In this document: one piece after another, positions 40,632-48,008 of the stretch | How the letters are laid out: each line of letters starts with the position of its first letter | Numbering within the stretch: position 1 is the first letter of the stretch | Translations under genes and position numbers: made by a program | The notes under the pieces: model-generated | Seen by the model: the letters and a program-made list of their open reading frames with translations, nothing else | What the model was told of the DNA's origin: nothing | Databases searched by the model: none | Source: Tautonia sociabilis | GTDB taxonomy: Bacteria > Planctomycetota > Planctomycetia > Isosphaerales > Isosphaeraceae | Assembly: GCF_003977685.1 (NCBI RefSeq) | Contig: NZ_RYZH01000001.1 | Coordinates: forward strand, 222,235 to 286,234 | Reading direction: 5' to 3' | DNA: 64,000 bases

Positions 40632-41303
40632 ATGGACGCCTTCACCATCCACCGCGGCAAGGTCGCTCTCCTCGACTGGTGCGACGTGAACACCGACCTG
40701 ATCATCCCCGCCCGCTACCTCAAGCGCGTCGAGCGGACCGGGTACGGCCCCTTGCTCTTCGCCGACAAGCGCTACGCCCCCGGCGGAGCCCCGGCGCCCG
40801 ACGACCCCGAGCGGCACGGCCCCCTCGCCAAGGATTTCCCCCTGAACCGCCCCGAGGCCCAGGGAGCCACCATCCTCGTCGTCGGCCGCAACTTCGGCTG
40901 CGGCTCCAGCCGGGAACACGCCGTTTGGGCCGTCCAGCAGGCCGGCTACCGGGCGCTGATCGCCCCCGGCAAGGGAGAGGGCTTCGCCGACATCTTCGAG
41001 GGGAACGCCTACAACAACGGCCTGCTCCCCATCGAGCTTCCTGAGGCGGATTGGCAGGCCATCGCCGAGGTCGCCCGAACCGATTCCGGCCTGGAGGCGA
41101 CGATCGACCTGAAGGCCGGCACGATCACCCTGCATCCCTCGGCAGGAGCCGCCGGCCCCGAGTTCCCCTTCCAGGTCTCCGAAGCCGACCGCCACCGCCT
41201 GCTCAATGGCCTCGACGCGATCGGCGAGACGCTCCAGCACGACGCCCGGATCTCCTCCTACGAGGCGGGGGCTCCGGCCTGGGCGGCTGCTCCGGGGGCC
41301 TGA
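40632..41303 (+). CDS. leuD: 3-isopropylmalate dehydratase, small subunit
   Basis: The 223-residue protein has the small-subunit swivel domain: CDVNTDLIIPARYLKR near the start, LVVGRNFGCGSSREHAVWAVQQAGYRALIAP and FEGNAYNNGLLPI. It forms the heteromer with LeuC encoded five bases upstream. The 3' end overlaps by 46 bp the end of the convergent ada gene on the other strand. Confidence 0.95.
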   Translation: MDAFTIHRGKVALLDWCDVNTDLIIPARYLKRVERTGYGPLLFADKRYAPGGAPAPDDPERHGPLAKDFPLNRPEAQGATILVVGRNFGCGSSREHAVWAVQQAGYRALIAPGKGEGFADIFEGNAYNNGLLPIELPEADWQAIAEVARTDSGLEATIDLKAGTITLHPSAGAAGPEFPFQVSEADRHRLLNGLDAIGETLQHDARISSYEAGAPAWAAAPGA

Positions 41304-42499
41304 CGGCGCTCCAGATCGATCAGGAATTGCTTGCGCCAGAGGCCGCCGCCGTAGCCGCGGAGCCGGCCGTCGGCGGCCACCACCCGGTGGCACGGAACGA
41401 GGATCGCCAGGCGATTCTGTCCGTTCGCCCTCCCCACCGCCCTCACGGCCGACGGCCGGCCGATGGCCCGGGCCTGCTCGGAGTAGGAGCGCGTCTCGCC
41501 GTAGGGGATCGTCCTCAGGTACTCCCAGGCCAGGGCCTGAAACGGCGTCCCGGAGAGGATCAGCGGGACCGAGAAGGCCGAGAGCCGACCGTCGAAGTAC
41601 TCGGCCAGCTCCGACGCCAGGCGATCGAGCCACTCGTGCCGACCCGGGGCGGCCAGGCAACCGAGGGCCCGCCGGACCGCCTCCGCCTGCGGCTCCAGCC
41701 GCCCTGGATCGGCGAATTCGAGCAGGGCGACTCCCGCTTCGGTCGCTCCGGCGACCATCGGGCCGAGCGGCGTGTCGAGCCGGCGGAGGGTCAGCACCGG
41801 GGTCCCCTCGCTCCGGCGAGGAGCGTCTCCCACCAGCCGGGCCCAGGCGTCCCGGAAGCCGCTGAGCGATTCGAAGCCGTGGTCCAGCGCCGCCCGGTCC
41901 AGGGACGCCCCCTCCCGGACCTCTTCGATCGCCAGGCCGAGCCGACGGGCCCGCTGGTCGGCGTGGAAGGTCGTCCCGTGCCGAGCCCGGAACCAGCGGC
42001 GGACCCGGGAGGGATCGAGCCCGAGCCGTCGCAGGTCGGCATCCGTCCGGCGCCGGGCCGGGTCGCGTTCCAGGTCCTCCAGCAGCGGGGCCTGCCAGGA
42101 GGGGACCCCGCCAGGAGGCTCCGACGGCCGGCATCGCTTGCACCGTTCGGCTTGCGTTTGCTGGACATGGTCGGGCTCCCCGCCAGGAGGCTCCGACGGC
42201 CGGCATCGCTTGCACGGCCGAAAGCCCGCCCGGGCCGCCTCCTCGGCAGAGGCGAAGAAGGTGACGTTCTCGAACCGGGGCGTCCGAGCCGGGCAGCCCG
42301 GCCGGCAGAAGACTCCCGTGGTGCGGACGGCGACCATGAAGATGCTGACAGAGCTCGCCTCCCTCCGCGCGATCGCCCGGTCCACCGGCCGGAGGAGCTG
42401 ATCCTCGTCGAAGTAATCCCCCGCGATCCGACGCAGCTTTTCCGGGCACTCGGCCCCCGGGCGGAATCGGGAGGTGCGGCGGGGGCCGTACTGGAGCAC
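41258..42499 (-). CDS. ada: Ada-type methyltransferase/AraC regulator, N-terminus fused to helicase remnant
   Basis: Ada repairs alkylated DNA by transferring methyl groups to its own cysteines and, once methylated, activates the adaptive response. The N-domain has AVRTTGVFCRPGCPARTPRFENVTFF and CKRC, giving the zinc/acceptor cysteines. A domain resembling AraC HTH follows (residues about 155-215). The C-terminal methyltransferase has the acceptor PCHRVVAADGRLRGYGG. Two oddities occur. The first 38 residues after the GTG at 42499 belong to a SWIM/SNF2 helicase, not to Ada. The CKRCRPSEPPGG segment is present twice, 24 residues apart. Translation might begin instead at the internal ATG at 42337, although no good ribosome site is seen there. 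Confidence 0.82.
   Translation of the reverse strand: MLQYGPRRTSRFRPGAECPEKLRRIAGDYFDEDQLLRPVDRAIARREASSVSIFMVAVRTTGVFCRPGCPARTPRFENVTFFASAEEAARAGFRPCKRCRPSEPPGGEPDHVQQTQAERCKRCRPSEPPGGVPSWQAPLLEDLERDPARRRTDADLRRLGLDPSRVRRWFRARHGTTFHADQRARRLGLAIEEVREGASLDRAALDHGFESLSGFRDAWARLVGDAPRRSEGTPVLTLRRLDTPLGPMVAGATEAGVALLEFADPGRLEPQAEAVRRALGCLAAPGRHEWLDRLASELAEYFDGRLSAFSVPLILSGTPFQALAWEYLRTIPYGETRSYSEQARAIGRPSAVRAVGRANGQNRLAILVPCHRVVAADGRLRGYGGGLWRKQFLIDLERRQAPGAAAQAGAPAS
42106..42215. repeat. 38-bp direct repeat inside ada
   Basis: Identical 38-bp copies at 42106-42143 and 42178-42215 flank a 34-bp spacer that is less GC-rich than its surroundings. The 72-bp offset keeps the frame, adding 24 residues and a second CKRC to the Ada zinc domain. 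Confidence 0.85.
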
Positions 42500-42907
42500 G
42501 GCCTCGCTCTACGGCGGCTCGAACCCCTCCCGCAGAAGCTTCGCCGTCTTCCGGCCTCGAGCGAGTCGGCCGATCACGAACTCGACGTGCTTGCAGGTGC
42601 CCAGCTCGTTCGAGGCGAAGTCCGGGCACGAGCAGACGTTCGCCCCGGGCTCCGTCCCTCGGATCCGGACGAGATAGGTCCTCCGGCTGCTCGGGTTGGT
42701 CACGAGGAACTCAGAGAAGACCGGCTCGTCGCCGGCGTTCGTCATCCGGAAGTCCTGCGCCCTCCCGAACTGCCGACGCCGCTCGATCTGCCACTGCTCC
42801 AGCGACATCCCCGACGGCGGTCTGGTCCGGCTCAGACTCGGCGCCTTCCGGCGAGGCCGGGCCTGACCGAGGGGACCGTCCTTCGACCGCCTCGGGTTCG
42901 CGCTCAT
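42386..42907 (-). pseudogene. Remnant of a SWIM zinc-finger/SNF2 helicase gene
   Basis: The ATG at 42907 opens a 132-codon frame with a SWIM zinc finger (CSCPDFASNELGTCKHVEF) in the context FSEFLVTNPSSRRTYLVRIRG, which resembles the N-terminus of bacterial SNF2-type helicases. It stops at TAG (42511-42509) after GFEPP. Reading on in the same frame gives SEAVLQYGPRRTSRFRPG and RRIAGDYFDEDQLLRP, which continues the helicase N-terminal region. A Tyr codon (TAC) changed to TAG would explain this. At about 42385 the sequence switches in frame to Ada, and the ATPase domains are absent. The 132-residue SWIM protein could still be made. Confidence 0.7.
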
Positions 42908-43052
42908 CGCTCTCGGCTGTCCCCTGGTTCACCTGGTTCCGATCCGATCTGATCCGATCCGAACTGATCCGAGCCAGGCCGGGCCTCTCCGACCGACGCC
43001 CCCCGGCTGAGGACCTGGCCTTCCCGGTGCCGGGGGGCGATTCGATTCCGGC

Positions 43053-44306
43053 TCACTCCCTGGGGTTCTCCAGCCAGTACAGGCCGCTCTTGCCCGGGCA
43101 GAGCAGGTCCTGGTCGCCGTCGCCGTCGAGGTCGACGGCCGACATCTGGAGCCCGGTGCCGACCGTCCCCCGGGGGAAGTCGTTCAGGGCGTTCCGATCA
43201 CCGGCCCGCTCGCGGGGAGGGGCCTGCGAGGCCGGCTCTCCCTGGAAAATCAGGGTGCGGGTCCATCGGCCGGCGTCGCGGTCGAAGGCATAGGAGGCGA
43301 TGATCGGCGCGTCGGTATCCCCAGGCTCGACCTCGTGCCCGTAGATCCGGGTGCCGGTGACCAGCTCGTCCTGCTCGCCGTCGCCGTCGAGGTCGGCCCA
43401 GAGCAGGGTGTGCGCCTGGTGGATCCCGTCGTCGATGAACTTCGGCTCCGACCACGTCCGGCGGCCGTCGGCGGCCTGGCCCTGCTGAATCCAGTAGAGG
43501 CCGTAGTTGTGCCCCATGCCGAAGATGACGTCGGAGAGGCCGTCCCCGTCCACGTCGTGGGCGAGGATCTGGATCCCGGCCCTCGCGTCCGAGCTCCCCT
43601 CACCGCCGACGGTCTCCCAGTCGGCGTGGAAGGTCCACGAGGCGATCGAGGGCTCCTCCGGAGCCTCGAACCAGCCCTTGGGGGTGAGCAGGTCGATCCG
43701 GCCGTCGCCGTTCACGTCGCCGGTTCCCACGCCGTGGCCGGCCTCCTGCGTCCCCAGCTCGTACTTCTTCCAGGAGGCTTCCGGTCCGGGATTCTCCAGC
43801 TCGTAGAAGACCACCACGTTGACCGTGTTCGGCAGGACCTCCGGCACGCCGTCGCCGGTCAGGTCGACGAGCCAGGCGGCCTCGCTGGGGCCGGGGGTGT
43901 CGATCTCGTGGTAGGTCCACGGCGCTCCCGGCGTGCCGGGGTTCTCCACCCAGCCGACATCCCGGCCGAAGTAGGAGCAGGTCACGTAGTCCATCCGGCC
44001 GTCGGCGTTCACATCAACCGGCAGCGTGGCGAAGCAGTTGAAGTAGGTCCCCTGCTGGGCCACCTCCCGGGTGGGGAACGACTGGGAGAAGTCGGGCCCC
44101 TTGTACCAGGACGATCCGCAGACGACATCGAGCACCCCGTCCCCGTCGGCGTCGAGCGGGCCGGCGGCCTCGAACGGGCTCCGGTCGTTGATCGCGTGCG
44201 CGACCCAGCGCGACCCGGCCCCGTCCTCACCAGTCGAGGGGCCGGCCGGGAGAATCACGGCCAGGGCTCCCAGCGTCGCGAGGACGCGATACCTCGGCAT
44301 TCTCAT
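43053..44306 (-). CDS. Exported FG-GAP/VCBS repeat protein
   Basis: The 417-residue protein has a signal peptide (about 1-26) and some seven propeller blades with DxDGDG calcium loops, for example AAGPLDADGDGVLDVVCGSSWYKG, DVNADGRMDYVTCSY, DLTGDGVPEVLPN, DVDGDGLSDVIFG and DLDGDGDQDLLCPGKSGLYWLENP. The WYKGP and WVENPG phrases are typical of planctomycete VCBS proteins of unknown role, probably binding or structural. GGAGGCGAC before the ATG fixes the start. Confidence 0.88.
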   Translation of the reverse strand: MRMPRYRVLATLGALAVILPAGPSTGEDGAGSRWVAHAINDRSPFEAAGPLDADGDGVLDVVCGSSWYKGPDFSQSFPTREVAQQGTYFNCFATLPVDVNADGRMDYVTCSYFGRDVGWVENPGTPGAPWTYHEIDTPGPSEAAWLVDLTGDGVPEVLPNTVNVVVFYELENPGPEASWKKYELGTQEAGHGVGTGDVNGDGRIDLLTPKGWFEAPEEPSIASWTFHADWETVGGEGSSDARAGIQILAHDVDGDGLSDVIFGMGHNYGLYWIQQGQAADGRRTWSEPKFIDDGIHQAHTLLWADLDGDGEQDELVTGTRIYGHEVEPGDTDAPIIASYAFDRDAGRWTRTLIFQGEPASQAPPRERAGDRNALNDFPRGTVGTGLQMSAVDLDGDGDQDLLCPGKSGLYWLENPRE

Positions 44307-44647
44307 GATGTCGCCTCCGAATCCTTCGAGTTCCGCAGCCGCCGCGGCCCCGCCCTCCCGGGACCCTTCGCCGGGCCCCGGTCGGTCGCCCCCCCGCCTC
44401 GGAGGAGCCGGACGAGAGGGCCGCGACTCCCGGCCGAGCCCCCGTCAAGGGCTCCCCGAGGCCGATCATACCGCCCCGGCCCGACTCCCGCACCACGATG
44501 CCCCCCTCCAACCCGCCGGACCCCTTGAACCGGACCGCTTCCTGGATATGATTGTGTGCATGCAGTGCGGGTGATCGCTCCCGATCGGGAGCCGCCTCGG
44601 GGGGCGGAGCGGGCGGGGGCGGAGGAGCCACCGGGGAGGATGCGACC
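44307..44647. other. Divergent promoter region between the FG-GAP and cyclophilin genes
   Basis: No gene is seen. A good promoter for the right-hand gene is listed separately; none could be identified for the left-hand gene. Confidence 0.5.
44525..44552 (+). promoter_or_regulatory. Promoter of the cyclophilin surface-protein gene
   Basis: TTGAAC (44525-44530), a 16-bp spacer and TATGAT (44547-44552) form a good sigma-70-type promoter about 95 bp before the start codon. Confidence 0.5.
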
Positions 44648-47125
44648 ATGGCGAGTCGGCTGGGGAAGCGGGTGCGGGACCGGGTTCCGAGTCGGCCGAG
44701 GGTGGAGCCGCTGGAGGGGAAGCGGTTGCTGACGGCCCCGGCGATCGAGCCGATCGTGCCGGTCGACCTGCTTGCTGGGACCTCGGTGTTCGTCCCCGTG
44801 CTGGGCAGCGATGCCGACGGCGACGCGATCTCGTACACCGTCACCAGCAGCTCCGAGGCGGTCCAGGCGGAGGTCCGCTCCGGCCATCCGTTCCTGAGGC
44901 TGTCCATCTCGGGGTTCGGCGATCTGGAGTTCCAGCTCTTCGACGACCTCGCCCCGGACACCGTCAGCCGCATCACCGAGTTGGTGGGCCAGGACTTCTA
45001 CGACAACCTGACCTTCCACCGCGTCGTTCCCGGCTTCGTCATCCAGGGAGGCGACCCCAACGGAGACGGCACCGGCGGCCCCGGCTTCTCCTTCGACGAC
45101 GAGTTCCACCCCGCCGCTCTCTTCACCGGCTCCGGCCAGTTGGCGATGGCCAACTCGGGCAAGGACACCAACGGCTCGCAGTTCTTCGTCACCTTCGGCC
45201 CTCAGCGGGCGCTCGACTTCAACCACACGATCTTCGGCCAGCTCGTCCGGGGAGCCGACGTCGCCCAGGCGATCGCCGCCGTTCCGAGGGACTCGCTGGA
45301 CCGGCCGACCACCCCGGTCGTCATCACCGACGCCCAGATCGTCCCGAACACGACCGACACCGTGCTCTCCCTGACCGCCGCTCCCGGCGCCTCCCTCGGC
45401 CCGGCGACGCTGACCATCACCGCCACCGACGCCAACGGCGAGACGACGACCACCACCGTCTCCGTCGATGTCGGGACCGACACCGTGGACGATCCGCCGA
45501 TCCTCGGCCCGATCGGCGACCAGAACGCCCGATCGGGCCTGCCGCTGAGCTTCGACCTCTCCTCGACCGACCTGGAAGGGGACCCCGTCGAGTACCAAGC
45601 GGCGCTCCAGGGCAATGCCGACCGGGCGACCGTCACGGTCTCCGGCAACCGGGTGACCGTCACCCCGGCCGCCGACTTCACCGGCGATCTCTCCCTGCTG
45701 GTCGGCGTCCGGCAGCAAGGGGCGACCGCCCGGGGCTCGACCGCCAACCCGTTCGACACCCAGCGGATCACCATCTCGGTGTCCGCACCGACCCTCTCGG
45801 CCCAGGGGGTGCCCATCTCCGGCACGGCCGGCTCGGCGCTGTCGAATGTGCCCGTCGCCTTCTTCACCGCCGATGGCGACTACGAGCCGTCGGCCTTCCA
45901 GGCGGCCATCGACTGGGGAGACGGCACCTCGACCGCCGGCTCGGTGGTTTCGGCCCCCGGCGGAGGGTTCCAGGTGCTGGGGACGCACACCTTCGCGACG
46001 GTCGGCACCGTCCCGCTCTCCGTTTCGATCGCCGGTCCCGGCGGCAGCGGCGCCCAGGCGGAGAGCAGCGCCGTGATCGCCGCCGCCCAGCAGGCGGCGG
46101 TCTGGGTGACGGTCTCCTCCTCCCCGGAGCCGGTCGCCGTCGGAGCGGAGCTGACCTTCTCCGTCACCGTCCGGAACACCGGGACGGCCTCGGCCGCCGG
46201 CCTGGTGCTCTCCCAGGCGATTCCCGCCGGCTCCTCGTTTGTCTCCTCGACGATTCCCCCCTCGTCCCAGACCTCGGAAGCGGTGACGATCCCGCTGGGG
46301 AACCTTGCTCCGGGAGCCACCCGGACCGTCTCGATCGTCGTCCGGCCGTCGGCCCCGGGGACGATCTCCAGCACGGCTCGGGTGACCGGGACGGGCTTCA
46401 ACGACGCCTCGGCCGGCGCCGTGTCGACCGTCATCGCCGAGACCTCGACGCCTTCCCCCGTCGACCCCTCGGGCCCGGTCCGAGTGACCGACCTCGAGCG
46501 GTTCGGCGTGGGGATCGACCCGACACGCATCGTCCTGAGCTTCGACGGCCTTCTCGACCCCGACCGGGCCGAGGACCCGTCGAATTACGTCCTCGTGCTC
46601 CCTGGCCGGGACAACGCGATGGGTAGCCGGGACGACATGCTCGTGCCGATCGTCCGGGCAACTTACGACGAGGAGGCCGGGACCGTCACGCTGGAGCCGC
46701 GCTACCGGGTGCCGTATCTCGCCCTGGCCCGCCTGGTCGTCCGCTCCGGGGGGGATCGCGGCCTGCTCGACACGACCGGGGAGGCGCTGGACGGCGACGG
46801 AGACGGCTCGGCGGGAGGGGCGTTCGTCGCCCGATTCGGCCGGGGGGTCTACCTCGACCGGGCGGAGGTCCTCCGGGAGTCGGTGGGCAACGGCCCCGGG
46901 GGCCCGCTCCGCCTGGTCGTCCGCACCGGGGGCCAGGCCTTCCATCGCGGCGAGATCGCCCCGCTGTTCTCCCCCGAGACGGCCCTGGCCCGGTTCCGGC
47001 TGGCGGCGGGGCTGGCCGATCCCTCCGTCGGCTCGGCGAACGTCGCCTCGGCCGCCCGTCGGGCCGGCTCCGACCTGCCCAGCGGGTCGATCCGGGACGC
47101 CCTCCGGTCCCGGCTCCTTAATTGA
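44648..47125 (+). CDS. LEPR-type multidomain surface protein with an embedded cyclophilin domain
   Basis: The 825-residue protein begins with VEPLEGKRLLTA (residues 19-30), a variant LEPR export motif. A cyclophilin-type prolyl isomerase domain spans about residues 80-235: FYDNLTFHRVVPGFVIQGGDPNGDGTGG, LAMANSGKDTNGSQFFVTFG and LDFNHTIFGQLVRG, with the active-site Arg and Phe kept. Ig/cadherin-like segments follow (GDQNARSGLPLSFDLSS), then a PKD-like region, a DUF11-like segment (VTVRNTGTASAAGLVLSQAIPAGSSF) and a C-terminal domain of unknown type. It could assist folding of exported proteins at the cell surface. GGGAGGA precedes the ATG. Confidence 0.85.
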   Translation: MASRLGKRVRDRVPSRPRVEPLEGKRLLTAPAIEPIVPVDLLAGTSVFVPVLGSDADGDAISYTVTSSSEAVQAEVRSGHPFLRLSISGFGDLEFQLFDDLAPDTVSRITELVGQDFYDNLTFHRVVPGFVIQGGDPNGDGTGGPGFSFDDEFHPAALFTGSGQLAMANSGKDTNGSQFFVTFGPQRALDFNHTIFGQLVRGADVAQAIAAVPRDSLDRPTTPVVITDAQIVPNTTDTVLSLTAAPGASLGPATLTITATDANGETTTTTVSVDVGTDTVDDPPILGPIGDQNARSGLPLSFDLSSTDLEGDPVEYQAALQGNADRATVTVSGNRVTVTPAADFTGDLSLLVGVRQQGATARGSTANPFDTQRITISVSAPTLSAQGVPISGTAGSALSNVPVAFFTADGDYEPSAFQAAIDWGDGTSTAGSVVSAPGGGFQVLGTHTFATVGTVPLSVSIAGPGGSGAQAESSAVIAAAQQAAVWVTVSSSPEPVAVGAELTFSVTVRNTGTASAAGLVLSQAIPAGSSFVSSTIPPSSQTSEAVTIPLGNLAPGATRTVSIVVRPSAPGTISSTARVTGTGFNDASAGAVSTVIAETSTPSPVDPSGPVRVTDLERFGVGIDPTRIVLSFDGLLDPDRAEDPSNYVLVLPGRDNAMGSRDDMLVPIVRATYDEEAGTVTLEPRYRVPYLALARLVVRSGGDRGLLDTTGEALDGDGDGSAGGAFVARFGRGVYLDRAEVLRESVGNGPGGPLRLVVRTGGQAFHRGEIAPLFSPETALARFRLAAGLADPSVGSANVASAARRAGSDLPSGSIRDALRSRLLN

Positions 47126-47193
47126 TCGGCGGATCTCCCGGCCGGTCGGCCTGGCCCGACCGGCCGAGACTCGACGGTCCCTGGGCCGTCGGG

Positions 47194-47514
47194 TCAGCGG
47201 TCGTTCTCGTCGTCCTCGTCCTCGTCCAAGTCCTCGTCGTGGACCTCCCAGCCCAGCGCGGCGGCGGCCTGATCGATGACGGCCAGGGCCGGGGCCGGAT
47301 CCTCGGCGTCGATCTCCGCGTGCCAGGCGGTGAGCGTCGGGCCCTCGACCACCGCGAGCAGCCGGGCTCCCACCCGTTCGAGGACCAGCCAGAGCTCGTC
47401 CGATCCCTCCCGGGCGACCTCGGGGGGATGGCCGAGCCGGGCCAGCTCGGCGTTCCAGTCGTCAACCGACCGAACGGGCGTGTTCCAAGAGGGGATGAGC
47501 AGGCGTTCGATCAC
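47194..47514 (-). CDS. Small acidic protein of unknown function
   Basis: The 106-residue protein begins MIERLLIPSWNTPVRSVDDWNAELARLG and ends in a run of Asp/Glu (HDEDLDEDEDDENDR). I do not recognise the family. The body is a mixed alpha/beta sequence with no signal peptide, and a coding gene is supported by the non-repetitive composition and a purine-rich (GGGG/GAGG) stretch before the ATG. TAGAAT, a possible -10 box, lies about 105 bp upstream. Confidence 0.55.
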   Translation of the reverse strand: MIERLLIPSWNTPVRSVDDWNAELARLGHPPEVAREGSDELWLVLERVGARLLAVVEGPTLTAWHAEIDAEDPAPALAVIDQAAAALGWEVHDEDLDEDEDDENDR

Positions 47515-48008
47515 GGAAATCGCCTCGGGGGAAGGGGACGCCCGGGGGGCTCCCCCGGAGAGGCCGGGGGAGAGAGCGCCCGGTTCCGAGCGCCTCGGGA
47601 GGGTTGGGGACGCCCCTATTCTATCTCCCCAGCCTCATCGCCCGAATCGATCGGCCCCGGATCGCCTCCCGACGGGGCCCGGGGGCTGTCCTCCCGGGAT
47701 TCCCATGACAACGGGGGGACTGTGGCGGTAGGGTAGACTCTGCGGCCGATGGCCGAGGAAGGGGAGACGCGAACCGAACCGATCCCCCGATCGGGCGATC
47801 GTCTTCCCCCGACGATCCGAAGTCTTCATCAACATCCCGGCAAACCAGGACGATCAAGAGAACAGGACTCGTGCACGATCGGCCCGGGCGGTCTCGATCG
47901 TCCGGCTCCCGCCCCCCGTTCCGGTCGCGATCGGGACGGGAACGCCGGCCCGATCCCCTCCGATCTCCCCGTCGCCTCCGCCCCGGCCTCCCGCTCGGGA
48001 ACGTCCCG
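47515..48008. other. Intergenic region before the delta-60 repeat gene
   Basis: No gene is visible in this 494-bp divergent stretch. On the minus strand TAGAAT (47623-47618) may be the -10 box of the small acidic protein gene. No convincing promoter for the right-hand gene was found. Confidence 0.4.

Noticed and set aside
41258..41303. Overlap of the 3' ends of leuD and ada as a sign of a wrong gene call
   Set aside because: Both genes keep normal family ends close to this point, so a short convergent overlap is plausible.
42940..42973. Short tandem repeats of the GATCCGATC type upstream of the helicase remnant
   Set aside because: They are brief, imperfect and not linked to any recognisable element. 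They may be simple slippage products.
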